Source: an uncultured Clostridia bacterium (lineage in GTDB: Bacteria; Bacillota; Clostridia; Oscillospirales; Ruminococcaceae). From it: a stretch of 5,586 bases of DNA. Positions 1 to 5,396 of the stretch are shown here, piece after piece (position 1 is the first letter of the stretch; every line of letters starts with the position of its first letter). The notes beneath the pieces are model-generated. The model was not told the origin of the DNA. It saw only the letters and a program-made list of their open reading frames with translations, and ran no database searches. The position numbers were made by a program, and so were the translations under genes. Where the stretch lies: NCBI GenBank assembly GCA_947302065.1, contig CAMYUO010000152.1, positions 1 through 5,586 on the forward strand, given 5' to 3'.

Positions 1-29
1 GTTTTGACTCCACGGCAGGTCTTTAATTT

Positions 30-1796
30 TTATCTCATTGTCAGAACGAGCATCGTCAGGTCGTCAAACTGGTCTGCATCGCCGACGAACTTTCCGACCT
101 CATCATAAACGCTGCGGATAAGCTGCTGCGGCGAGTTGTCCGTTTGCGCATTGAGCGTATCAACAAGCCTCTGCAAACCGAACATCTCCTCTTTTGCGTT
201 GGTCGCCTCGGGCGCACCGTCTGTGTAAACGAACAGCGTTCCACCCTTTTGCAGCGTAAATTCGTACTGCTTGTATTTCTTGCCCGCTTTTCCGCCGAGC
301 ACGAATCCGTGCTTGTCCTTGAATATCTCAAAGCTGCCGCCCGGCTGCTTGATTATCGGGTATTCGTGACCCGCATTCGCAGCGGTTATCTTTCCCGTTG
401 TTACCTCGAGCACACCGAACCACACCGTCACGAACATCTGCTCCTCGTTGTTGGCGCATATCTGATTGTTAGCGTTTTCAAGCACCTGTGCAGGCGTGTC
501 GCCTCTCATCGCATAGTTTCTGATAAGCCCCTTTGCCATCATCATGAACAGCGCCGCAGGAATGCCCTTGCCCGAAACGTCTGCGATGACAAGACCGAGG
601 TGGTCGTCGTCGATATAGAACACATCGTAGAAATCTCCGCCGACTTCCTTTGCTGCGGTCATAAATGCGTGGACTTCAAAAAGCTCGTTCTCCGGGAACG
701 TCTTTGACAGCATGCTCGTTTGTATCCTTGCAGCAAGGTCAAGCTCTGCGGCTATCCTCTCACGCTCACCGTTGAGCCTGATGTTTTCCTTGGTGTATCT
801 GTCCATTTCAAGCGTAAGCTCTGCAATGTCCTCTGCGAGCACGCCGACCTCGTTCTGCTCTTTTATCTTTGCCATATTCTCGGCAGCCTTTTTGCTGTCC
901 TTGTCCGCCATATACTCCATGACGCCCTTTTGCACTTTCGTCAGCGGAGCGATAACCCTGCGGTACATAAATGCCATCAGCACAACTGCCACCAGCACGA
1001 TGCTGCCGATACCTGCAGCAGCCATAAAGCCGAGCTTTTTCTGAAGTCCCGACCTGAATTCAGACCAGTTGTACGAGATGCCGATGACCGCCTTCGGCTT
1101 GCCGTCCACCATAAGCGGCTTGTACCCGATATAGTGGTCGCCTTTGACAGGGAAATCTCTCACCCGTTCAAAAACAAAGCCCGTTTCGTCACCGTCCACA
1201 AGCTTTTTAATCGCAGGGTGATCGTCAAGATCTAACTCCAGTTTGTTTCCGATGACTCTGTTATCGACATCTTCAGGGCTGACCTTGCCCGAATAGCTGT
1301 AATAGATAGTGCCTCTGCTTTGCTCGCTTATGTCTATGCAGAAAAGGTCATCATAGTCATTCTGCTGTTTTTCCAGAGTGAACGATATGTTATAAATATC
1401 GTAATATGCGGCTGCAATGATAAGCTTGTTTTCTTCGTCAAGCTCTTCAAAATCTTCCTCGCTGAACTCGTCACCCAGATCCGATTCATCTATCTCTTCC
1501 GTATCATCATCCGAATAATCCTCGTAATCGAAGTCACGAATTTCCGACTGATGCTGTTCCCAGTATTCGATAAGCCACGGCTTTGATTCAAGTCCGTCAA
1601 GCCCTTCAAGCCCTTTGAACGATGTGCTGGCTCGGTCAAGCTCCTTTGTCATCATCTCGTTCTTTGCCTCAAGGTAAACATCGACCGTGTTGCTGTAAAC
1701 GACCGACACATTTATAAGAACGAGCGCCAGAAATATTATAGCTGTTATCGTGCCGATCTGAACGATCAGCTTTTTTCTTTTCTTCACATTCTCCAT
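30..1796 (-). CDS. Membrane-anchored sensor serine/threonine phosphatase (HAMP plus SpoIIE/PP2C domain)
   Basis: A 588-residue PP2C-family phosphatase of the SpoIIE/RsbU type, expected to remove phosphate from Ser/Thr of a partner such as an anti-sigma-factor antagonist. Visible parts: a basic N-terminus and a first membrane segment (about 11-34); an extracytoplasmic region (about 36-253) with a strongly acidic stretch at 87-122 and a Cache-like end (HYIGYKPLMVDGKPKAVIGI, 221-240); a second membrane segment (about 256-278); a HAMP-like linker and coiled coil (about 279-355); and the catalytic domain (about 372-588). Metal-binding motifs are intact: GGDFYD (386-391), DVSGKG (406-411), TDG (525-527) and DDLT (578-581). 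The ATG shares one base with the stop of the upstream tyrosine phosphatase gene, so the two are probably translationally coupled. An AGGAGG lies 13 bases before the start, slightly far. The family call is firm; ligand and target are unknown, and no anti-sigma factor or antagonist gene is present here. Confidence 0.93.
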   Translation of the reverse strand: MENVKKRKKLIVQIGTITAIIFLALVLINVSVVYSNTVDVYLEAKNEMMTKELDRASTSFKGLEGLDGLESKPWLIEYWEQHQSEIRDFDYEDYSDDDTEEIDESDLGDEFSEEDFEELDEENKLIIAAAYYDIYNISFTLEKQQNDYDDLFCIDISEQSRGTIYYSYSGKVSPEDVDNRVIGNKLELDLDDHPAIKKLVDGDETGFVFERVRDFPVKGDHYIGYKPLMVDGKPKAVIGISYNWSEFRSGLQKKLGFMAAAGIGSIVLVAVVLMAFMYRRVIAPLTKVQKGVMEYMADKDSKKAAENMAKIKEQNEVGVLAEDIAELTLEMDRYTKENIRLNGERERIAAELDLAARIQTSMLSKTFPENELFEVHAFMTAAKEVGGDFYDVFYIDDDHLGLVIADVSGKGIPAALFMMMAKGLIRNYAMRGDTPAQVLENANNQICANNEEQMFVTVWFGVLEVTTGKITAANAGHEYPIIKQPGGSFEIFKDKHGFVLGGKAGKKYKQYEFTLQKGGTLFVYTDGAPEATNAKEEMFGLQRLVDTLNAQTDNSPQQLIRSVYDEVGKFVGDADQFDDLTMLVLTMR

Positions 1797-2263
1797 CAGC
1801 CGCCTGTCCCCTCCTTTTTCAGCTGCCCGAGCAAGCCCTCACAGCCCTGCATTATATCATCAAATGCCGTGTCGAACCTGCGTGAATACCACGGGTCTGA
1901 AACGTCTCTGCCCGAGCCTGCAAATTCCATAAGCTTGTGCAGTTTGTCCGCATATCCGCCGCCGAGGATATCCCTTGCACGCCGCAGATTGCTCGTGTCC
2001 ATAACGATGAACAGGTCGTATTTTCCGCCATCGGAGCGTGTCAGCTGCGCAGCACGGTGCTCGCCGAACGGTATTCCCTGCCGCCGCAGCTCGCTTTGTG
2101 CGGGCGGATAGATGCCGTTGCCTATCTCCTCGGTGCTGACGGCACATGATGCGATGAAAAACTCACTTCCGAGTCCCGCACGCCGCACCAGCTCTTTCAT
2201 TATGAACTCTGCCATTGGTGAACGGCAGATGTTGCCGTGGCAGATAAACATTATCCTTGTCAT
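1796..2263 (-). CDS. Low-molecular-weight protein-tyrosine phosphatase
   Basis: A 155-residue cytoplasmic phosphatase, the usual length for the family. The N-terminal P-loop reads CHGNICRSP, giving nucleophile Cys8 and phosphate-binding Arg14 (CX5R). The general-acid loop is DPWY, with Asp123. The family segment STEEIGNGIYPPAQSELRRQGI (43-64) is also clear. Residue 12 in the P-loop is Ile, as in tyrosine-specific members. Arginine phosphatases of the YwlE type have Thr at this place, so tyrosine specificity is more likely (family knowledge). The ATG at 2263 follows GGGAG with a 6-base gap, and a near-consensus promoter lies at 2313-2341. It is the first gene of a two-gene operon with the membrane PP2C phosphatase, which starts on its stop codon. 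The His after the nucleophilic Cys, where Leu or Thr is commoner, is a minor oddity. The physiological substrate cannot be told from this window. Confidence 0.93.
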   Translation of the reverse strand: MTRIMFICHGNICRSPMAEFIMKELVRRAGLGSEFFIASCAVSTEEIGNGIYPPAQSELRRQGIPFGEHRAAQLTRSDGGKYDLFIVMDTSNLRRARDILGGGYADKLHKLMEFAGSGRDVSDPWYSRRFDTAFDDIMQGCEGLLGQLKKEGTGG

Positions 2264-2290
2264 TTAACTCTCCCTGTGTTTTTCCGTTCA

Positions 2291-2304
2291 CGGCTTTTTC
2301 GCCG
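2291..2304 (-). other. Small stem-loop at the 5' end of the phosphatase mRNA
   Basis: CGGC and GCCG are separated by a six-base A-rich loop (GAAAAA on the minus strand). The stem begins one or two bases after the predicted transcription start near 2306. A 5'-terminal hairpin can protect mRNA from 5' exonuclease attack. The stem is only 4 bp, so its function is a guess. Confidence 0.3.
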
Positions 2305-2312
2305 CTAATAAA

Positions 2313-2341
2313 AGTATATAACAAAAGGCAGTGCTTGTCAA
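2313..2341 (-). promoter_or_regulatory. Sigma-A type promoter of the phosphatase operon
   Basis: Read on the minus strand, TTGACA (2336-2341) is followed after exactly 17 bases by TATACT (2313-2318). That is a full -35 match and a 5/6 -10 match. Transcription should start near 2306, giving a leader of about 43 bases before the tyrosine phosphatase ATG. The -35 box sits in the loop of the hairpin that probably ends the rtcB operon. Confidence 0.85.
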
Positions 2342-2351
2342 CCAAACTGCC
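2323..2351 (-). terminator. Probable intrinsic terminator of the rtcB operon
   Basis: On the minus strand GGCAGT (2346-2351) pairs with ACTGCC (2327-2332), and the inner bases TTG and CAA can extend the stem across a small bulge. TTTT (2323-2326) and then GTTATA follow. It begins 17 bases after the stop codon of the small basic protein gene. The U-tract is short, so termination may be partial and some transcripts may run into the phosphatase operon. Confidence 0.5.
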
Positions 2352-2365
2352 GCCTTTGCTATAAT
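2335..2365 (+). promoter_or_regulatory. Possible rightward (antisense) promoter
   Basis: On the plus strand TGC-TATAAT (2357-2365) is a consensus -10 with an extended TG element. It is preceded after 19 bases by TTGTCA (2335-2340), one mismatch from the -35 consensus. Transcription would start near 2372 and run antisense to the small basic protein gene and rtcB. No plus-strand gene follows it. The overlap with the leftward -35 box makes a back-to-back promoter pair. The 19-base spacer is longer than ideal. Confidence 0.4.
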
Positions 2366-2368
2366 GTT

Positions 2369-2539
2369 TTACACCTCGTAGCTGACGGGGTGCTTGGGTC
2401 TGCGCACGTGAACGTTCTTTTTGCTTGGGATAGTCTTTGTAGAAGGGTGGACTCCGTTCCAGTCAAGGCGCTTTACCGCATCGAGCTTTCTGCGCTCTTT
2501 CTTGCTGAGCTTTTCATACGGGATAAACTTTGTCATCAT
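2369..2539 (-). CDS. Small, highly basic conserved-looking protein downstream of rtcB
   Basis: A 55- or 56-residue protein beginning MTKFIPYEKLSKKERRKLDA and ending HVRRPKHPVSYEV. Two ATG codons stand in tandem (2537-2539 and 2534-2536). The first overlaps the rtcB stop in an ATGA arrangement. The second is better spaced from the GTGAGG inside the last rtcB codons, so either may be used. The protein is rich in Lys and Arg, with an amphipathic N-terminal half, a single Trp (LDWNGVHP), and no Cys or membrane segment. The opening and the 'Trp, then Pro-x-Thr, then basic tail' pattern recall small unnamed basic proteins I have seen in Clostridia, but I cannot name a family. Such charge fits RNA or ribosome binding. 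With translational coupling to an RNA ligase gene, a role beside RtcB is a reasonable inference, not shown. Confidence 0.8.
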   Translation of the reverse strand: MMTKFIPYEKLSKKERRKLDAVKRLDWNGVHPSTKTIPSKKNVHVRRPKHPVSYEV

Positions 2540-3741
2540 TCCTCACCCGCCTTGAAATTGTAGATAGGCTTGATGACCTCGATGATGTCAGCCGTGTCGC
2601 CGATGTTGCCTGCGATGTCGTCAAACGACTTGTAAGCCATAGGACACTCGTCAAGCGTCTGCTCGTTGACAGATGTGGTGTAGATGCCCTGCATCTGCTT
2701 TTTGAACTCGCTGACGGTGAAAGACTGCTTTGCCTGCGAGCGTGAGTAAAGCCTGCCTGCGCCGTGCGGTGCGGAAAAGTTCCATTCGGGATTTCCCTTT
2801 CCGATGCAGATAAGGCTGCCGTCACGCATATTGATAGGGATAAGCAGCTTTTCGCCTGCCTGCGCCGAAACAGCGCCCTTGCGCAGTATCATATTGTCGG
2901 TGTCGATGTAGTTGTGTATCGTCGTGAACTGCTCGGTGACGTGCAGGTGCATACCCTTGATTATCTCGTCCATCATCGCCTGTCGGTTGAGCATTGCGAA
3001 CTGCTGGACTATCTTCATATCGTGGATATACTGCTCGAACAGCTCTCCCTCGCAGTATGCAAGGTGCTTGGGCACGCTGGTCGTCTTGGTGTTCTCCAGC
3101 TTTTTAAGCTCCGCCTTTATCTGCTTTTGCTTACCCTCTGCCTTGAGGCGCCCGATAAGCTCGCTGACCTCCTTGTCGGAGCATTTGTTGAGCCTGCGGT
3201 AAGCCTCTTTCTGATAATACTTTGCCGTCTCTACGCCGAGGTGACGGGAGCCCGAATGGATAACGATATAGATGCTTCCGTCCTCGCCCTTGTCAGCCTC
3301 AATAAAATGGTTGCCGCCGCCGAGCGTGCCAATGCTGGCAAGTGCCCTGTCGGCGTTTATCCTGTCATAGCAGCAAAGCTCGGTGAGATCGATCTTTTCT
3401 GCGTATCTGTGTACTTTCTGCCTGACAGCAAAACCCGAGGGAATCTTTTCATAGATGAGTTTGTCGAGCTTCTGCAGCTCGATGTGTTTTTCTTTCAGCT
3501 TTACAGTCTCCATTCCGCAGCCGATGTCAACGCCCACAATGTTTGGAACGACCTTATCGGTGATGGTCATTGTCGTGCCGATGGTGCAGCCTGCGCCTGC
3601 GTGAACATCGGGCATGATGCGGATGCGTGCGCCCTCGCTCATAGGCTGGTCGCAAAGCTCAATTATCTGAGATACTGCGCCCTGGTCAATAAGATCGGTG
3701 TAGACTGTTGCCGAATTGTACTTTCCGTTTAATCCGATCAT
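2536..3741 (-). CDS. rtcB: RtcB-family RNA ligase (3'-phosphate/2',3'-cyclic phosphate to 5'-OH)
   Basis: A 401-residue RtcB, close to the usual 400-410. The family joins RNA 3'-phosphate or 2',3'-cyclic-phosphate ends to 5'-OH ends, using GTP and Mn2+ through a guanylylated histidine; it acts in tRNA or rRNA repair and splicing. Visible motifs: MPDVHAG (43-49); VDIGCG with metal ligands Asp72 and Cys75; GGGNHF (His145); IHSGSR (His162); HNYID (His276); HGAGR with the expected nucleophile His326; and a C-terminal Lys (NFKAGEE) matching the GMP-contacting lysine. A Lys/Glu-rich, probably helical segment spans about 187-220. The ATG at 3741 is chosen because AAAGGA lies about 8 bases before it and the family N-terminus starts there. 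A longer reading from a GTG at 3795 would begin inside a terminator. No archease or RtcA gene is present. No promoter is seen between the terminator at 3785 and this start. Confidence 0.95.
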   Translation of the reverse strand: MIGLNGKYNSATVYTDLIDQGAVSQIIELCDQPMSEGARIRIMPDVHAGAGCTIGTTMTITDKVVPNIVGVDIGCGMETVKLKEKHIELQKLDKLIYEKIPSGFAVRQKVHRYAEKIDLTELCCYDRINADRALASIGTLGGGNHFIEADKGEDGSIYIVIHSGSRHLGVETAKYYQKEAYRRLNKCSDKEVSELIGRLKAEGKQKQIKAELKKLENTKTTSVPKHLAYCEGELFEQYIHDMKIVQQFAMLNRQAMMDEIIKGMHLHVTEQFTTIHNYIDTDNMILRKGAVSAQAGEKLLIPINMRDGSLICIGKGNPEWNFSAPHGAGRLYSRSQAKQSFTVSEFKKQMQGIYTTSVNEQTLDECPMAYKSFDDIAGNIGDTADIIEVIKPIYNFKAGEE

Positions 3742-3784
3742 GATTTTTTCCTTTCTTTTTTGCCTTTGGGTTGCCCGAGCGCAT

Positions 3785-3809
3785 AAAAAAAGCACTCCCG
3801 CAGGAGTGC
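3785..3809 (-). terminator. Intrinsic terminator between the Cys/His peptide gene and rtcB
   Basis: On the minus strand a perfect 7-bp stem (GCACTCC at 3803-3809 with GGAGTGC at 3792-3798) closes a 4-base loop. Seven T residues follow at 3785-3791. It lies 25 bases after the peptide stop codon and 43 bases before the rtcB ATG. It may simply end the peptide transcript, or act as an attenuator of rtcB. An upstream segment (3863-3871) could pair with 3800-3807 instead. Confidence 0.85.
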
Positions 3810-3834
3810 AGAAAATTTCTTGTACGCAAAAAGG

Positions 3835-3927
3835 TCAGCACATAGCTGAGCATTCCGGGCAAACTCCATGCTTATGATAGTTGTTATTCGTTTTTGGCAT
3901 CTGTTCTTTGAAACTCATTTTTGTCAT
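3835..3927 (-). CDS. Short Cys/His-rich peptide gene of unknown function
   Basis: A 30-residue peptide not matched to any family I know. It begins MTKMSFKEQMPKTNNN and ends HKHGVCPECSAMC, with His18, His20, Cys23, Cys26 and Cys30; the last residue is Cys. There is no signal peptide or membrane segment. The unit looks deliberate. A consensus promoter lies about 36 bases upstream, GGACGGTG precedes the ATG (GGTG ends 6 bases before it), and a strong terminator starts 25 bases after the stop. The spaced His and Cys residues could bind zinc, copper or iron, or form disulfides. The form of a short leader followed by a Cys-rich core also resembles a modified-peptide precursor, but no modification enzyme is nearby. 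It could instead be a leader peptide controlling rtcB. The stop codon lies within a 5-bp stem-loop (3835-3849). The next gene is rtcB, in the same reading frame. Confidence 0.65.
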   Translation of the reverse strand: MTKMSFKEQMPKTNNNYHKHGVCPECSAMC

Positions 3928-3962
3928 GGTGTTCACCGTCCTTTCATAGAATTATGTGTCAT

Positions 3963-3991
3963 AGTATACACGCTATTTCTGCGTTTGTCAA
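3963..3991 (-). promoter_or_regulatory. Sigma-A type promoter of the peptide gene, possibly also of rtcB
   Basis: Minus strand: TTGACA (3986-3991), a 17-base spacer, then TATACT (3963-3968). This is a full -35 match with optimal spacing. The start is expected near 3956, about 29 bases before the peptide ATG. As no promoter is visible between the terminator and rtcB, this is the nearest candidate source of rtcB transcripts by read-through. Confidence 0.88.
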
Positions 3992-4031
3992 GAGGTGCAG
4001 GAAAATTTTTATTTTTTTGCGTTCGGAAGCA

Positions 4032-5177
4032 TCAGAAAAAGCTCCAGCGGCTGAGCAGGAAGCCGGGTATCACGACGATAATAAAGAACGCCCAGCTCAC
4101 CAGCGTGAACACCTTGATAAACTTTCCGCCCTGACCTGGGTACTCCCTGACGTAAATGCGGTAATTGATAACGCTTGCAAGCGAGCCTATCAGCGAGACA
4201 AGACCTGCCGTGTCCGCACCGTATATAAGACCTGCAAAATTCGTCGTGAACGGGTAAAGCACTATAGATGCAGGCACGTTTGAAATAAGCTGGCTCAGAC
4301 CTATCGACCACCAGTATTCGTTGCCCGCAACGGCTTTGCCGAGGAACTTTGAGATGCCTTCGTTCGCTGCGATAGACGACGAGAAAATGAAAAAGCACAA
4401 GAACGTGAACAGCAGCACATAATCGACCTTGAGGAAAAGTCCCCTGTCCACAACGGCTATCACGCCGAGCACGACTGCGAGCGCAATGTACCAGTATTGC
4501 GTCCTCGTCACGATAACACCTATCACAAACAGAAACAGCAGAGCGTATGAAATTCTCTTGACCCTGCCCTGAGGCAGCCATTGCGACGCAGTTTTTGAGG
4601 TGTCTATCTCGATAGTCTCACCGAGGTCTTTGCGGTACAGCACCAGCACGAATATCACCAGCAGCACCGCCGACATCACGTTAAGCGGCAGCATATGCAG
4701 TATAAAATTCTTTGCGCTCGTTCCCGACTGCCCATACAGAAATAAATTCTGCGGACTGCCGAACGGCATCAGCAGCGAGCCTCTTATCGCAGCGATGTTC
4801 TCCATCGAGATAACGGGCAGTATGTATTTTTCCTTGCCTGCGCTGCGAAATATCATTATCGTCAGCGGCACGAAGATTATCAGCGAAACGTCGTTTGTCA
4901 CGAACATCGACGTGAAAAATACGCCGAATATCAGGAACAGCGAAACACTCGTCATCTTCTTCAGCCTCGATGCCAGCGACACCACAGGGCGCAGCACGTT
5001 TTCCTGCTTGAAACCCTCAAGCACGCACAGCATCATCAGCAGCGTTCCGAGCGTGCGCCAATCTATGTCACTGAGCAAACGCTTGCTCGGCGGCGTTATG
5101 AACATCGCAGCGATAGCCGCTGCCGCCGATACGGTGAGCATCAGTTCTTTTTTCAGAAATGATTTGACTTTATTCAT
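4032..5177 (-). CDS. IT-superfamily membrane transporter (ArsB/NhaD/SLC13-like permease)
   Basis: A 381-residue polytopic inner-membrane protein with about ten hydrophobic segments, of the ion transporter superfamily that includes arsenite, Na+/H+ and di/tricarboxylate carriers. Diagnostic sites are present in both halves: MFVTNDVSLI (91-100) and PFGSPQNLF (138-146) in the first, and LISNVPASIVLYPFT (297-311) and GSLASVINYRIY (331-342) in the second. TNDV and SNVPA are the re-entrant-loop signatures that line the substrate site in this superfamily. A cytoplasmic loop (about 182-209) divides the halves. The protein is a little shorter than the 400-450 residues usual for the group but appears intact. 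Substrate cannot be set from sequence: citrate or other carboxylates, oxyanions and Na+ are all possible. The ATG at 5177 is the first in frame after a stop codon; the nearest ribosome binding site (AGGGAAG) is better spaced for another ATG at 5187 that opens a five-codon frame. It is a single-gene unit divergent from the transglutaminase gene. Confidence 0.88.
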   Translation of the reverse strand: MNKVKSFLKKELMLTVSAAAAIAAMFITPPSKRLLSDIDWRTLGTLLMMLCVLEGFKQENVLRPVVSLASRLKKMTSVSLFLIFGVFFTSMFVTNDVSLIIFVPLTIMIFRSAGKEKYILPVISMENIAAIRGSLLMPFGSPQNLFLYGQSGTSAKNFILHMLPLNVMSAVLLVIFVLVLYRKDLGETIEIDTSKTASQWLPQGRVKRISYALLFLFVIGVIVTRTQYWYIALAVVLGVIAVVDRGLFLKVDYVLLFTFLCFFIFSSSIAANEGISKFLGKAVAGNEYWWSIGLSQLISNVPASIVLYPFTTNFAGLIYGADTAGLVSLIGSLASVINYRIYVREYPGQGGKFIKVFTLVSWAFFIIVVIPGFLLSRWSFF

Positions 5178-5234
5178 TGTTGTTCATTAACTTCCCTTTA
5201 TTGCGAATTCCACGGCGCCGACACGCCAATGAAA

Positions 5235-5263
5235 AGTATACCACAGCCACAGGTCAAATGCAA
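5235..5263 (-). promoter_or_regulatory. Probable promoter of the transporter gene
   Basis: Minus strand: TATACT (5235-5240) preceded by TGG gives an extended -10 element. TTGCAT (5258-5263) is a weak -35 at 17 bases; a better TTGACC lies only 11 bases upstream and is too close. Start is expected near 5228, giving a leader of about 50 bases that opens with a GGCG/CGCC stem-loop (5214-5227). Confidence 0.6.
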
Positions 5264-5340
5264 TCGCTGATTTTCCCAAATCTCGGGCATCAGCTGCAGG
5301 ATTTTTGTATTTACAGCCGAAGAGTACACCTCAGGTATAC

Positions 5341-5369
5341 TTGATTTATCGTGCAGCGTGTGATATACT
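5341..5369 (+). promoter_or_regulatory. Promoter of the transglutaminase-like gene
   Basis: Plus strand: TTGATT (5341-5346), a 17-base spacer, then TATACT (5364-5369), with TGA directly before the -10 as an extended element. Start is expected near 5376, leaving a leader of about 21 bases that contains the GGGGAG ribosome binding site (5383-5388). Confidence 0.78.
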
Positions 5370-5396
5370 TATTCAAAAAAACGGGGAGAAACAAAA

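Larger units (their letters stand above)
5178..5396. other. Divergent intergenic regulatory region
   Basis: 219 bases without a gene between the leftward transporter and the rightward transglutaminase-like gene. It holds the two outward promoters and, between them (about 5264-5340), a stretch with no clear operator, repeat or riboswitch. The nonamer AAGTATACC (5234-5242) recurs inverted as GGTATACTT (5334-5342). The first copy is part of the transporter -10; the second is just upstream of the other promoter and may be an idle -10-like sequence. Confidence 0.6.

Noticed and set aside
1..29. A terminator or further gene left of the PP2C phosphatase
   Set aside because: The 29 bases after its stop codon show no complete hairpin or start; anything there lies outside the window.
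144..1235. Several plus-strand open frames of 110-187 codons opposite the PP2C phosphatase
   Set aside because: They are antisense to a gene with intact family motifs, have shadow-type composition and lack start signals.
2764..3732. A 322-codon open frame on the plus strand
   Set aside because: It lies wholly antisense to rtcB, whose catalytic motifs are all in place; its product shows no recognisable motif and it has no ribosome binding site. It is a coding shadow.
3742..3795. A longer rtcB start at the GTG at 3795
   Set aside because: It would begin inside the terminator stem and add a basic, non-family N-terminus. The ATG at 3741 has a ribosome binding site and matches the usual RtcB beginning.
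3785..3850. The peptide's TGA as a selenocysteine codon
   Set aside because: The stem at 3835-3849 contains the TGA itself instead of lying downstream at the bacterial SECIS distance, and the next stem is a terminator with a T-tract. No selenium genes are in view.
3835..3927. The Cys/His peptide as a SCIFF-type six-cysteine radical-SAM substrate
   Set aside because: It has only three Cys, a different N-terminus, and no radical SAM maturase gene nearby.
4036..4056. A terminator at the end of the transporter gene (GCTC/GAGC stem with TTTTT)
   Set aside because: Only a 4-bp stem with an 8-base loop, lying within the last codons. Too weak to call, and no better hairpin was seen before the next promoter.
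4009..4581. A 190-codon open frame on the minus strand within the transporter gene
   Set aside because: It is in another frame of the transporter gene, is rich in Arg/Ser/Cys with no domain pattern, and has no start signals.
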